DNA of 47,306 nt from Mucilaginibacter sp. (GCA_028288305.1 JAQBOA010000077.1:1-47306), one strand, 5' to 3'. Shown: positions 35,228-45,500, numbered from the stretch's first letter. Translations and numbers: made by a program. The notes: generated by a model not told the origin, from the letters alone.

Positions 35228-36366
35228 AAGTATTATTATTATATGATTATCCGCCTTCCCCAAGCGGACTTGCAACACAGGGCGACTTACTTTACAGAGG
35301 GCTTTTGGAATTGGGTGTAGAAGCTTATGCGGTTAACTCCTCATCAGTACAAGAAAAAGAATGGTATTATCGCTGGCTTGTACCCGATGTGGTAGTTGGT
35401 ATTGGCTATTGGGGACATACGCCGGAGCTAATTCTTCATCCTCAAAAATATGATTTACAGCCTGTTCCCTGGCTGGTTGCCGATGGCTATATTGCTAATT
35501 ACCAGGAAGTGCTTAATGATCTTCCCCTTATACTTGTAACTTCCAATTGGGTTAAAGAAATGTATGTAAGGGACGGCATTAACGCTGCCAATATTGAAGT
35601 ATTGCCTGTTGGTTGTGATACTGATGCGTTTATTCCTTTTAATAGGGAAGATGTTAAAATTAAAGCTGTACGTGAATCGCTAGGCATATTACCTGGTGAG
35701 TTAATGATATTAACCATCGGCGGCGATGCAGCCTCAAAAGGCGCGCAGGAGGTTATGCAAGCCCTGGCAATGATTAATGACAAGGTCCCTGATTGGAAAT
35801 ATGTCTGCAAAGTTTGGCCGCAACAACGTACCGATCTTCAAAACCATGCCGACCTGGAGCTGGCAGTACAATTAGGTATTGAAAAGAAAGTTATTTATGC
35901 AACAAGTATTACTTCGCGCAATTTTATGCCTTATTTAATAGGTGCATGCGATATATATGCATCTCCCTCACGGCTGGAGGGGTTTGGAATGTCGCAAGTG
36001 GAGGCTAGTGCATGTGAAAAACCGGTAGTAGGCATAAAAGCGATGGGAATGCTTGACACGATGATAGATGGTGAAACGGCATATCTTGCAAAAGTAGCGC
36101 AGAAAATAGTTGTTGATTATGTGGTGCTAGGCAAAGAATCCGGCTTTGAAGAAAATCATAAAATAGATTTTGAGATACCCCGCACAATAGATTATCGTGC
36201 CAATACGGACGATATTGCCAACTATTTATTGGATTTGATAAATCATCCTTTACTGCGGATTCAAATGGGAAAAGCCGGCAGAAAACGGGCGACAGAAAAC
36301 TTTGACTATAGGATAGTGGCAAAACAATTCGTTGAAATAATAAACCGGAGATTAGGCATATTTTAA
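35224..36366 (+). CDS. GT4-family glycosyltransferase
   Basis: A 380-residue GT-B glycosyltransferase. The frame opens 9 codons earlier, but the ATG at 35224 (MKVLLLYDYPPSPSG) overlaps the PIG-L stop by 4 bases and gives the standard family N-terminus with a G-x-A donor loop. The C-terminal half has the E-x7-E motif of GT4 (EGFGMSQVEASACEKPVVG). It transfers a sugar from a nucleotide donor to an unknown acceptor, in the cytoplasm or at the membrane. It does not show the start of BshA-type enzymes, so bacillithiol synthesis is not supported. The next gene begins 14 bp downstream. Confidence 0.88.
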   Translation: MKVLLLYDYPPSPSGLATQGDLLYRGLLELGVEAYAVNSSSVQEKEWYYRWLVPDVVVGIGYWGHTPELILHPQKYDLQPVPWLVADGYIANYQEVLNDLPLILVTSNWVKEMYVRDGINAANIEVLPVGCDTDAFIPFNREDVKIKAVRESLGILPGELMILTIGGDAASKGAQEVMQALAMINDKVPDWKYVCKVWPQQRTDLQNHADLELAVQLGIEKKVIYATSITSRNFMPYLIGACDIYASPSRLEGFGMSQVEASACEKPVVGIKAMGMLDTMIDGETAYLAKVAQKIVVDYVVLGKESGFEENHKIDFEIPRTIDYRANTDDIANYLLDLINHPLLRIQMGKAGRKRATENFDYRIVAKQFVEIINRRLGIF

Positions 36367-36380
36367 ATTTATGAAGCCGA

Positions 36381-37556
36381 ATGCAAACAGTAAATTGGGA
36401 AGAGATCGAATCAGCTAAAAAGGCTGCGATCAACGTATTATTGCACAATGCACAGGGCCCCTTTCAAGGACTTCCGCGCACTGCCGGCTGGGGGTATCCC
36501 GAGCCTTACACACGCGATTTGATGCTTTCCATTTTTGGAATAGCGGTAACTGATGATAAAATGCTTATAGAAAGCATTAGAAAAACATTACAAACATTAG
36601 CTAAAAACCAAAGCAAACATGGCCATATCCCCTCCTTGGTGCATGATAAAGATGACCGGGGAGCAAGCGATACCACTCCTTTATTTTTGCTTGGAGTTGG
36701 CATATTCAGAAAATTAACAGGCGAACAGAATTTTTTGGAAGAAGCGGTTTGTAAATCATTAACATGGATGGAATACCAAAGCCCGAGTGACGGCTATATG
36801 ATTGCCCAGCTACCCACAAGCGACTGGCGTGATGAACAATGGGTATTAGGCTACGGCTTGTATGTTAATACGCTGGTTTATAGCTACCTACTTTTACTTG
36901 GACAAAATGATCGGGCAGTTAAACTGCGTAAGGAAATGAAGCGGTTTACTATTGATGGCGGATTTATTCCTCACCGTGTACACGAAGGTCTTGCGGTAAG
37001 AAGTAAACCTTATTATGCTTTTTGGTCATACAAGGTATATTATAGTGACCGGTTTGATTTGTTAGGTAATAGCCTGGCTATCCTTTCGGGATTAGCTTCT
37101 GTTTCGCGGGCCGATGCAATTGTTGCATGGGTAGAAGAGAAGTGCGCAATCATGCAACAAAAAGGAGATCTCGCAGTTGAAATACCACCCAACTTTTTTC
37201 CATTTGTTTTGCCTGGTGATGATGACTGGAATAAACGGTATGAACATTTTAATATGCCTGGTAATTATCATAATGGTGGGATATGGCCTTTTATCTGCGG
37301 ATTTTATGTAGCTGCCCTGGTTGCTGCCAAACGGTATAAGCTTGCCGAACAAAAACTATTGGAATTAACCAAACTCATAAAAATATCCCGTGATCCAAAC
37401 CTTGATTTTGGGTTTAATGAATGGATTAAAGCACAGGATGGTAAAGTTATGGGGGTTGACTGGCAAACCTGGAGCGCTGCATTATATCTTTACGCGGCAA
37501 AATGTGTCCAGGAAAAACGTACTCCTTTTTTTGATGAAATAAGAAATAGAATATGA
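36381..37556 (+). CDS. Six-hairpin glycosidase-like protein (GH100/GH63-like)
   Basis: A 391-residue cytoplasmic protein with a periodic pattern of paired helices as in (alpha/alpha)6 barrels. YPEPYTRDLMLS (39-50) carries an aspartate (D46) in the R-D context of neutral invertases and glycogen debranching enzymes, SDWRDEQWV and NYHNGGIWPF match conserved loops of the same clan, and GFNEWI (E347) followed by MGVDWQTWSAALYL ends the domain. D46 and E347 are the best candidates for catalytic acids. There is no signal peptide. It follows the GT4 gene in the same operon, so it may hydrolyse the glycoside made there, or be a regulatory or phosphorolysis partner (inference). The exact GH family is uncertain. 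Confidence 0.65.
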   Translation: MQTVNWEEIESAKKAAINVLLHNAQGPFQGLPRTAGWGYPEPYTRDLMLSIFGIAVTDDKMLIESIRKTLQTLAKNQSKHGHIPSLVHDKDDRGASDTTPLFLLGVGIFRKLTGEQNFLEEAVCKSLTWMEYQSPSDGYMIAQLPTSDWRDEQWVLGYGLYVNTLVYSYLLLLGQNDRAVKLRKEMKRFTIDGGFIPHRVHEGLAVRSKPYYAFWSYKVYYSDRFDLLGNSLAILSGLASVSRADAIVAWVEEKCAIMQQKGDLAVEIPPNFFPFVLPGDDDWNKRYEHFNMPGNYHNGGIWPFICGFYVAALVAAKRYKLAEQKLLELTKLIKISRDPNLDFGFNEWIKAQDGKVMGVDWQTWSAALYLYAAKCVQEKRTPFFDEIRNRI

Positions 37557-37678
37557 TTGATTATTAAAGCGAATCAAGAGGCGATATATAAGAAGCAAGA
37601 TTAATCATGAAATATTGAAAATTGGGGTTCAGACAAAAAATCTGCACATTTGCACATCCACATATTTGCACATCATTT

Positions 37679-38677
37679 ATGATATTAATTACCGGAGCGA
37701 CCGGTTTTTTAGGCGCAGAACTTGCATTGCAGCTTACAAAACAAGGTATACATGTTCGTTGTACCAAGCGTACCAATTCGGTAATTCCCGACATACTTTT
37801 ACACCTAAAAACACAAATTGATTGGGTTGATGCTGATATGATGGATATATATGCACTTGAAGATGCACTACAAGGCGTTACACAGGTTTACCATTGTGCG
37901 GCTTGGGTCTCATTAAAAGCGGCTGACAAAAAACCCATGATCAATGTTAATGTAACAGGTACGGCTAACCTTGTTAACCTGTGTTTGCAAATGCACATAC
38001 GGCTGGTTCATGTAAGTTCTGTTGCCGCAATCGGATCGGCAAAACCTGGAGATTTGATAACAGAAAACCATCATTTAGATCAGATGACTGAAACAGACGG
38101 CTATGCTATATCAAAACTGGAAAGTGAAATGGAAGTGTGGCGTGGTATTGCTGAAGGTTTAAACGCTGTTATTGTTAATCCTTCAATAATTATTGGGCCT
38201 AATGCAGGCACTGAAGGCAGCGGACAATTATTTGAAACCATTCGTAAAGGGCTTAAATTTTATACTTCCGGCAGTTGTGGCTTTGTTGATGTGGAAGATG
38301 TTGCTAAATGTATGATCTACCTCATGAATAGCAATCTTCACGCTGAACGATATATTATTAGTGCCGAAAACCGCGGTTATAAACAACTTACAGCAGAAAT
38401 AGCTGAAGGCTTTGGCATAAAACCACCTTCAATTTATGCAAAAGCATGGTTGATGGGTCTGGCCTGGCGTGGTGCAGCATTAATAGCTGCTATTACAGGT
38501 AAAGCCCCTGCTATAGATAAAATATCTGCACAAGCCGCTTCGATGACACGCAATTATGATAATTCGAAAATTAAAAAAGCGACCAGCATTGAATTTAAAC
38601 CGATAAGTACTTCTATAAAAGAAATTTGTGACCGGTTAGCCCCCTCTAAATTTCCCCCTGTAGGGGAGACTTTTTAA
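37679..38677 (+). CDS. NAD-dependent epimerase/dehydratase (extended SDR)
   Basis: An extended SDR of 332 residues. The longest frame adds 19 codons of repeat-derived sequence (CAC/GCA words), so the ATG at 37679 is chosen; it leads directly to MILITGATGFLGAEL with TGATGFLG as the nucleotide motif. The catalytic pair is YAISK (Y and K four apart) with VHVSSVAAIG supplying the serine. The rest is like dihydroflavonol reductases and 3-beta-hydroxysteroid dehydrogenases. It lies 122 bp after the glycosidase-like gene, so it may be in the same operon or have its own promoter. The substrate is probably a sugar nucleotide or a small ketone. Confidence 0.82.
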   Translation: MILITGATGFLGAELALQLTKQGIHVRCTKRTNSVIPDILLHLKTQIDWVDADMMDIYALEDALQGVTQVYHCAAWVSLKAADKKPMINVNVTGTANLVNLCLQMHIRLVHVSSVAAIGSAKPGDLITENHHLDQMTETDGYAISKLESEMEVWRGIAEGLNAVIVNPSIIIGPNAGTEGSGQLFETIRKGLKFYTSGSCGFVDVEDVAKCMIYLMNSNLHAERYIISAENRGYKQLTAEIAEGFGIKPPSIYAKAWLMGLAWRGAALIAAITGKAPAIDKISAQAASMTRNYDNSKIKKATSIEFKPISTSIKEICDRLAPSKFPPVGETF

Positions 38678-38698
38678 TTTTCTGGGTTTCTTTTAATA

Positions 38699-38735
38699 AA
38701 GTCCTCTCCCTTGGAGAGGATTTAGGTGAGGCTAA
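38699..38735. repeat. CCTCTCC hairpin repeat between convergent genes
   Basis: AGTCCTCTCCCTTGGAGAGGAT and AGGTGAGGCT here are the same words as in the nested element at 7272-7303. Before it, 38643-38672 holds a further C-rich/G-rich pair (CCCCCTGTAGGGG). The stretch lies at the convergent ends of the epimerase and CoA-binding genes. Confidence 0.5.
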
Positions 38736-39097
38736 TACTGCCCTATCGACAATAATACCAATGTACAGGCATATTCCGTTTCAATACCTTTTTCATTTGC
38801 CATCCGGCGAAGTTCTGAATTTTCGGTTCCGGGGTTAAATATGATCCGGCGGGGACGGGTTTCTAAAATATAATCATATAACGATTCCTGGTGCTGTGGG
38901 CCGACATACAATGTTATGGTATCAATATCGGTATGAATTGTTTCGGGTTTTTCTATTGGAACGCCGGCAACTTCACCTGTTTTAAGCCCCACGTTAACTA
39001 TAGGGTGTCCGTTCCGTACCAATCTATTAGCAGCAAGATTTGCGTAACGACCTTCATTCGGAGTTGCGCCTAATACTAAAGTTTTTTTCTCAGCCAT
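38732..39097 (-). CDS. CoA-binding domain protein
   Basis: A 121-residue single-domain protein with the Rossmann-like CoA-binding fold: TLVLGATPNEGRYANLAANR at the start, HPIVNVGLKTGEVAGVP in the middle, TITLYVGPQHQ, then IIFNPGTENSELRRMANEKG and a C-terminal cysteine segment (EYACTLVLL). Such stand-alone domains (COG1832) are widespread and have no defined reaction; they may bind CoA or an acyl-CoA as a sensor or in redox buffering. It lies after the DinB gene on the same strand, separated by a GATTACACCGATT-type repeat. Confidence 0.85.
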   Translation of the reverse strand: MAEKKTLVLGATPNEGRYANLAANRLVRNGHPIVNVGLKTGEVAGVPIEKPETIHTDIDTITLYVGPQHQESLYDYILETRPRRIIFNPGTENSELRRMANEKGIETEYACTLVLLSIGQY

Positions 39098-39107
39098 ATT
39101 ATTGTGA

Positions 39108-39178
39108 TTACACCGATTTTATACGGCGATTACACCGATTTTTTAAAAAAAGATTACGCAGATTATCGGTGAAATCAT
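39108..39178. repeat. GATTACACCGATT-type repeat
   Basis: Two copies of GATTACACCGATTTT and a GATTACGCAGATT occur before AATCTGTGTAATCC at 39184-39197, which is the inverted form. This word family is a frequent intergenic repeat in Bacteroidota. Here it separates the CoA-binding and DinB genes and extends into the 3' end of the DinB gene. Confidence 0.5.
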
Positions 39179-39660
39179 TTTCCAATCTGTGTAATCCTTG
39201 TTAATAAGGAGATTTGTCCGGCATGATATACCTGGTGTTGTATAAAACCATTTATCAATTCTTTATAGGTAATTACCGGTTCAATCTCACGTGTATCATT
39301 AATAGGATCATCCCATTTTTCTTCCGGGAAGTCTTGAATAATACCCAACAAATTTACGTTAACCAGCTTCAGATCATTGACATAAGTTTGCCATTTTTGC
39401 TCATCCGGCCTACCAGTTTCCGGCCAGTCGCCGCTGGATGGTAAACCGCCAGTCATCCCATTCATGCGGTCTAACACTTCTTCAGTCCAGGCCAGCATGT
39501 GCAAAACAATTTCAGCAATGTTGTGAACAGACCCTCGTGGCTTTTCATAAGCGGCTTCAAAGCTTACTTGTTCAATTATGGTATAAATTGGCGTTCCATA
39601 CCAGGCGTTGCCGGATAAAACACTTTCTAAATTTTGTTGAAGCTCTTCTGATATGGTCAT
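39175..39660 (-). CDS. DinB/YfiT-type metal-dependent protein
   Basis: A 161-residue four-helix-bundle protein of the DinB family. H46 (SVHNIAEIVLH), H142 and H146 (GFIQHQVYHAGQI) form the usual three-histidine metal site. The frame opens 10 codons further upstream, but the ATG at 39660 overlaps the stop of the FAD-enzyme gene (ATGA), which makes it the natural start. Members of the family include thiol transferases and hydrolases, yet most have no known reaction. Coupling to the FAD enzyme suggests linked expression rather than a shared pathway. Confidence 0.84.
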   Translation of the reverse strand: MTISEELQQNLESVLSGNAWYGTPIYTIIEQVSFEAAYEKPRGSVHNIAEIVLHMLAWTEEVLDRMNGMTGGLPSSGDWPETGRPDEQKWQTYVNDLKLVNVNLLGIIQDFPEEKWDDPINDTREIEPVITYKELINGFIQHQVYHAGQISLLTRITQIGK

Positions 39661-41207
39661 GATAATAATTTGGATGCTGCTATTGCGCAATTAATCCCAT
39701 CTATCGCAGCAGAAATTATGCCACCGGCATATCCCGCGCCCTCGCCACACGGAAACAATCCTGTTACCTGCGGATGTTGCAATGTTTCTTTATCCCTGGG
39801 TATCTTAACAGGTGATGAGGTGCGTGACTCCACACCAACCAAAATTGCCTCATTGGTATAGTAACCTTTCATTTTACCGCCAAATGCAGGCAATGCCTTC
39901 CTTAATCGTACATTGATCCAGCCGGGTAAAATTTCTTTTAAAGCAGTGCTTTTTGTTCCGGGCAGGTAGGAGTTTATGGGCAGATCAGCAGAAATACGGT
40001 TTTCTACAAAATCAATCATTCTTTGCGCAGGCGCAAACAAATTGCCGCCGCCTGCCTTAAAAGCCAATTTTTCTATCTGCTGCTGAAACCGAAGCATTTT
40101 AAGCGGGTCGTTATCATCACCCGCCACATCTTCTAAATTAACTTGTACAACTGTGCCCGAATTTGCAAAAGGGTTATTCCGTTTTGACGGGCTCCAGCCG
40201 TTAACCACTATTTCATTTGTTTCTGTGGCACAAGGCGCTATAATACCACCAGGGCACATACAAAAAGAAAACACGCCACGGTTATCTACCTGTTCCACCA
40301 AGTTATAATAGGAAGGGGGCAAATCGGGATTGCGGTGTTCACAATGATATTGCGCCTGGTCTATAATCTGCTGCGGGTGCTCAATCCGTACTCCCAAGGC
40401 AAATGGTTTGGCTTCTATCAAAATATTTTGATGGTGCAGCATTTCAAAAATATCCCTTGCCGAATGCCCGGTTGCCAGGATAACAGCCTCAGCCATCATT
40501 TTATCAGCAGATGCCAGTTGCACCCCTTTTATCTTACCAAACTCGATCAATAATGAAATTACTTTTGTATCAAAAAGTATCTCGCCACCAGCATTTAGTA
40601 TGCTTTCAGTAATAGAAGTGATGATCTGCGGTAGTTTATTGGTGCCAATATGCGGCCGGGCATCTATCAAAATATCTTCAGTCGCGCCATGGGCCACAAA
40701 GGTTTTTAATACTGCGTTTACATCCCCCCGCTTGGTTGAACGGGTGTACAATTTACCATCAGAATAAGTCCCCGCCCCGCCTTCGCCAAAACAATAGTTA
40801 GATTCTGGGTTAACCAAACCTTGTTTATTGATATTAGCCAAATCGCGCCGCCGTTGTTTTACACCTTTACCACGCTCTATAATAATAGGTTTTAATCCCA
40901 ACTCAATGCATTGCAAAGCAGCAAATAAACCAGCCGGGCCAGCACCAACAATAATAACCGGCCTGCCCGTTTTTACATCCGGATAATTTATAGTAAAAGT
41001 TTCAGGAATGTAAACCTCATCAACAAATACCTGCACCTGCATACGGTAAACCACCTTGCGGCCACGGGCATCAATAGACCTTTTAATGATTTTTATTGCA
41101 GATACTTTTTGTGCAGGTATATTTAACGATGACGCTGCTAACTTTTTTAAGATGCTCTCATCCTCTTGTTGCCCGGGCAGACAAACAATTTCTATTTCTT
41201 TGATCAT
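39657..41207 (-). CDS. FAD-dependent dehydrogenase (COG2509 type)
   Basis: A 516-residue flavoprotein. An N-terminal alpha/beta domain (1-75) resembling an RNA-binding or ferredoxin-like fold precedes the FAD Rossmann motif VIIVGAGPAGLFAALQC (84-100). GGAGTYSDGKLYTR, ILATGHSARDIFEML and the C-terminal GLFPCGEGAGYAGGI are characteristic of the COG2509 family of uncharacterised FAD enzymes. The substrate is unknown. It precedes the DinB gene with an ATGA overlap. A TACCTTTG box lies 32 bp before the start. Its first 24 codons are found again as a decayed copy at 47019-47099. Confidence 0.87.
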   Translation of the reverse strand: MIKEIEIVCLPGQQEDESILKKLAASSLNIPAQKVSAIKIIKRSIDARGRKVVYRMQVQVFVDEVYIPETFTINYPDVKTGRPVIIVGAGPAGLFAALQCIELGLKPIIIERGKGVKQRRRDLANINKQGLVNPESNYCFGEGGAGTYSDGKLYTRSTKRGDVNAVLKTFVAHGATEDILIDARPHIGTNKLPQIITSITESILNAGGEILFDTKVISLLIEFGKIKGVQLASADKMMAEAVILATGHSARDIFEMLHHQNILIEAKPFALGVRIEHPQQIIDQAQYHCEHRNPDLPPSYYNLVEQVDNRGVFSFCMCPGGIIAPCATETNEIVVNGWSPSKRNNPFANSGTVVQVNLEDVAGDDNDPLKMLRFQQQIEKLAFKAGGGNLFAPAQRMIDFVENRISADLPINSYLPGTKSTALKEILPGWINVRLRKALPAFGGKMKGYYTNEAILVGVESRTSSPVKIPRDKETLQHPQVTGLFPCGEGAGYAGGIISAAIDGINCAIAASKLLS

Positions 41208-41238
41208 AGGCTTGCCGGGTTTTTATCCCGGATGGAGG

Positions 41239-41246
41239 CAAAGGTA
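41239..41246 (-). promoter_or_regulatory. Likely -7 promoter box of the FAD-enzyme gene
   Basis: Read on the minus strand this is TACCTTTG, a full match to the Bacteroidota -7 consensus TAnnTTTG, placed 32 bp before the start codon. The -33 element is not clear. In the decayed copy near 47120 the same position reads TATTCCTTTG, with altered spacing. Confidence 0.4.
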
Positions 41247-41302
41247 TGGAAAGAATTTATTATGAAAACTATGAAACTATTAATGCCACATCCCAAAGGG
41301 TA

Positions 41303-41370
41303 GTTTGCCACCGCGCCAGTCAATCCTGTTTATCCTAAAATCCTATAAATCCTGATTCAGACAAATTTGT
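41303..41370. repeat. AATCCTGTTTATCC-type repeat
   Basis: AATCCTGTTTATCC, AAATCCTATAAATCC and TGATTCAGACA follow each other here, a run that I know as a common intergenic repeat in Bacteroidota. It lies between the divergent FAD-enzyme and DUF3455 genes. Confidence 0.4.
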
Positions 41371-41430
41371 CTCATTGCCAAGAAATACAAATAGTTTTTC
41401 TATACTTTCGTAAGATCAACCATCAACGCT

Positions 41431-41964
41431 ATGACCCGTTCTGTTTTTTCTTTCATTTTAATCTGCTATACGCTGGTTTGTTTTGGGCAAAATAACAGCA
41501 TTCCTGCATCCATACAGATTCCTGAGGGCAGCAAATTAATTCGGCATACCTATGCTAAAGGGGTACAGATATATGTTTGCATTCAGGACGCGAAAGACAC
41601 CTCACGTTATATCTGGCTGTTTACGGAACCCCGGGCTATGTTATATGCCGATAGCAGCTACCATCAATTTATAGGGAAACACTATTTCGAGCGCGGAAAA
41701 AATCCCACCTGGGAATATACGGATAGTTCCAGGGTCAGCGGTGTCAAAATACAGCAAGCCAACTCACCCGATAATCTTGCCATTCCGTGGTTATTACTCA
41801 AAGTAGGTGAAACGAAAGGAACCGGCGCTTTAAAGTCAGCTGCTTTCATCCAAAGAATCCGCACAAAAGGGGGAAAAGCTCCTGTTACGGCTAACAAGTC
41901 GCAAAAGGGACATTTCCTCGAAGTACCTTATACAGCTGAGTATTTTTTCTACGGCGAAAAATAA
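41431..41964 (+). CDS. Exported DUF3455 family protein
   Basis: A 177-residue protein with a signal peptide ending near CFGQ (residue 20). The body fits DUF3455: IQIPEGSKLIRHTYAKGVQIYVC at the start, a W-x-F-x-x-P-x-A motif (WLFTEPRAMLY), HYFERGKNPTWEYTDSSRVSG, IPWLLLKV and the end FIQRIRTKGGKAP ... HFLEVPYTAEYFFYG. The function of the family is unknown; it is secreted in bacteria and fungi. A TACTTTCG sequence (41403-41410) is a possible -7 box. The last 37 or so codons are present again, in frame, at 46831-46943. Confidence 0.85.
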   Translation: MTRSVFSFILICYTLVCFGQNNSIPASIQIPEGSKLIRHTYAKGVQIYVCIQDAKDTSRYIWLFTEPRAMLYADSSYHQFIGKHYFERGKNPTWEYTDSSRVSGVKIQQANSPDNLAIPWLLLKVGETKGTGALKSAAFIQRIRTKGGKAPVTANKSQKGHFLEVPYTAEYFFYGEK

Positions 41965-42560
41965 TAAAGCTATGTACTCAAGCGCTTGAAGCGGGAGCAT
42001 AAATATCTGTAGTTTGCGCCCTTGTTGGTGTATCACCAACCCTGTTCGGAAGAAATTTTTAAAAGCGGTGGACAAGAGCGATTCCTTCCTCGGGGGTTTA
42101 GCGAACTATTTTACACCATGCTACTGTTCCCAAATTCGAAAACACAGGTATTTATGCGTGCAGTGTCGGCGAAACCCCTCCCCGCCACTTCACAGACTGT
42201 CGCGCCCTCCCCATGGGAGGGAGTTTTTAAAACAATTTGAATCTTCCGAACAGGTATGGTGATAACACCAACAAAGGCAAATTCAGGACAAGACAGTGTA
42301 TTTGATTCAATGGATAAACTGGTATTCTCTGAAAATGCTTCTGGTTCTATCATCAATATTCCCCTTTGAATTGAAAATATTGAATTCTTTTTGGAAACTA
42401 TCCTAATTAAAGTCACTTTATTCAAATGTTCATGAACTTATAAGCTAAACAATTCGTATAAATTAATATGATAAACCAAAATTGAATAAATTTTCATATT
42501 GGTTAACTGCTGTCATCGAACCGATTCACAATTATTATTGAAATAATTAATACAGATTAA
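41965..42560. other. 596-bp intergenic region with a 270-bp inverted-repeat element
   Basis: The first 40 bases after the DUF3455 stop are also copied near 46944-46982. Bases 42013-42281 form the inverted-repeat element listed separately. From 42282 to 42560 the sequence is AT-rich without a credible gene and should carry the promoter of the hybrid kinase. Confidence 0.5.
42013..42281. repeat. MITE-like element with ~38-bp imperfect inverted ends
   Basis: The left end (42013-42050) contains CTTGTTGGTG-TATCACCAAC-CCTGTTCGGAA. The right end (42244-42281) is its imperfect reverse complement (TTCCGAACAGG, GATAACACCAACAAAGGC). About 190 bp without a gene lie between, including a C-rich/G-rich pair (CCCTCCCCATGGGAGGG). 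No target duplication was evident. Confidence 0.65.
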
Positions 42561-45500
42561 ATGAATATTTACAAGTATTACCTACTTATCCTTTTATTAT
42601 TTAATTCATTAGCTAGCCTTTCCCAAAACCAAAGCCTCAAATTTGAACATATAGGGATTAAGGAAGGTCTTTCACAAATTAATATTACTTGCATAAAACA
42701 GGATAAGCGCGGGTTTATATGGATAGGAACAAGGAATGGGTTAAATAAATATGACGGTTATAAGTTTACCATTTACAAATACGATCCCAGGGATAGCAAT
42801 ACGATAAGCAATAATTTTATTCAGGATATTATTGAAGATAAGGGAGGAAATTTATGGATTGCAACCCTGAGTGGTGGCATCAATAAATACGAAGTAAAGC
42901 ATGACCGGTTTACAAGGTATAAACATGATAATCATAATCCAAATAGTATTTCAAGCAATACGGTTAACAAACTGGAATTGGATAACAGTGGTAATTTGTG
43001 GATAGCGACTCAAAGGGGAGGGCTGGATTTCTTTGACCTTAAAAAAAATCGTTTTAGCCACTATGTACATTCTAATGATGACATAAACAGCATTAGTGAT
43101 AATAATGTAAAAACTGTATTTGAAGATTCTAAGCGTAATATATGGGCTGGTACTTTGGCAGGAGGTTTGAACCGGTTGAACAAGAAAACCAATACATTTG
43201 TTAGGTTTGAACATGATGATGCAAATTTGCAAACCATTTCCGGGAACACAATTTCCTGCATTTTTGAAGATAAAAACCACCGCATTTGGGCGGGTACGCT
43301 GGGGAATGGCCTGAATTTATTTGACCCCAAAAAAGAATTATTTACCCGTTATACACATAATGAAAAAAATGAAACCAGCGTTGCCGGCATTAATATACTA
43401 AGCTTAAATGAAGACGATGAAGGAAACTTATGGGTGGGTGCCGAAAATGGAGGGGTAAGTATCCTCAAGAAAGGAACGGATAAATTTTATAATTATAAGC
43501 ATGATGAAATTGATAATAACAGCCTCAACGGGAATTCAATTTATTCAATTTGCAGGGATAGGTTAGGAAACATGTGGTTAGGCGCCTTTAGCGGCGGAAT
43601 TAATCTTTTTAAGAGAAGCACCAAAAGTTTTAATTATTATGCCCACAACGATGCACCTAAAAGTTTATCCAATAATTTTGTACTTGGTCTTTACGAAGAC
43701 GCCGGTCACAATATTTGGGTAGGTACGGATGGCGGCGGGTTAAATAAATTTGATCCGCAAACCGGGAGTTTTACTCATTTTAAACACAATCTCTTAGATA
43801 AAAACAGTATCGCGGGTAATTATGTACTGGTTATTAACCAGGATCAGGATGGTGACCTGTGGGTTGGTACCTGGGCAGATGGTATCAGTATCCTAAACTC
43901 AAAAACTCATCGTTATAGCTACCTTAAACATGATCCTGCCAATCCAAATAGCCTTAGCGGAAACAATATTTATGCTATTACTTTTACCAGCGATAAAAAA
44001 ACATGGATCAGTTCCTTTAATGATGGGTTGAACGAGTACGACAAAAAAACAAACACTTTTAAGCATTTTAAATTTGATGTTAATGACTCTCAAAGTTTAA
44101 GCAGCGACATGATTTTTTCCATTATAGAAGATAAAAGGAAAAATTTATGGATAGGCACGTATGATGGCGGTCTTGATCTATTAGATCGTAAAACAAATAA
44201 ATTCACCCGGTTTCAGCATGATGAAAATCGCAACAGTATTAGTAGTAATACCGTAGCAGATATTTTTGAGGACCATAATGGTAATTTATGGTTAAGCACC
44301 TACGCGGGTTTAAATCTTTTCGACCCTCAGACCCATCGGTTTAAAATTTTCACCCAAAAAGATGGTTTGCCCAGTGATGTCATCTATTCCGTTAAAGAAG
44401 ACAATAATAATAAATTGTGGGTTAGTACCAACAGCGGGATAGCTGAGTATGACCCACTGACAAAAACTTTCAGAAACTTCACTACGGAGGATGGGCTTCA
44501 GGGTGATGAATATAAACCTCATTCCGCATTAAAGGCTGCTGATGGCACGCTATATTTTGGTGGTGTAAATGGGTTTAACTCGTTTACTCCCGGGCAAATT
44601 TTAAATAGTAAGGGTTTTTCGCCCCTGGTTTTAACAGCACTACAATTATTTAATAAAACCGTTCAAATTGCAAGAGACCGTAATGATCAATCTCCCTTAA
44701 AAGAAGATATTTCAAATACCAAATCGATCCGCTTATCCTACGATCAATCGGTTATAACACTGGAGTATGCCGCCTTGGATTTTACATCTGCTGATAAAAA
44801 ACATTATGCCTATATATTAGATGGTTTTGATAAAAGATGGAATGATGTAGGAACAAGGAATACGGCATTTTATACTAATTTACCTCCGGGCAAGTATGAA
44901 TTTAAGGTTAAATATCAAAATAGCCAGGGTAGGTGGTCTCCGGTTGTTACAAGCCTTCAAATCACCATCATACCCCCATTCTGGTTAACCTGGTGGTTTG
45001 AACTATTGGAAGCATTATTTGTAATTGGCTGTACTTATGCGCTTTTCAGGTACCGAATTGAGCGTATTAAAGCACAAAAACGCATACTTGAAAAACTGGT
45101 TAAAGAACGCACAGATAGCTTGGAGCAAATGACCGCTAACGAACATCAGTCGCGCATAGAAGCCGATGAAGCTAACCAGGCGAAAAGCATATTCCTGGCC
45201 ACGATGAGTCATGAGATCCGGACTCCAATGAACGGTGTGATCGGTATGGCGTCGTTGCTGGGAGAAACACCTTTAACGGAAGAGCAGCGGATGTTTACCG
45301 AAACGATCACTACCTGTGGTGAAACGCTGATCAATGTGATCAATGATATTTTGGATTTTTCCAAAATTGAATCCGGAAACCTGGAACTTGAAAGCGTGGA
45401 TTTTGATCTGCGTCATTGTGTAGAGGATGTACTGGATATTTTTGGCAATAAAGCTGCGAAAGTTGGCCTGGACCTTGTTTATCAGATTGCCCAGGATGTT

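Noticed and set aside
34586..36366. Bacillithiol synthesis pair (BshB and BshA)
   Set aside because: The GT4 N-terminus does not match BshA, and no BshC-like cysteine-adding enzyme is nearby.
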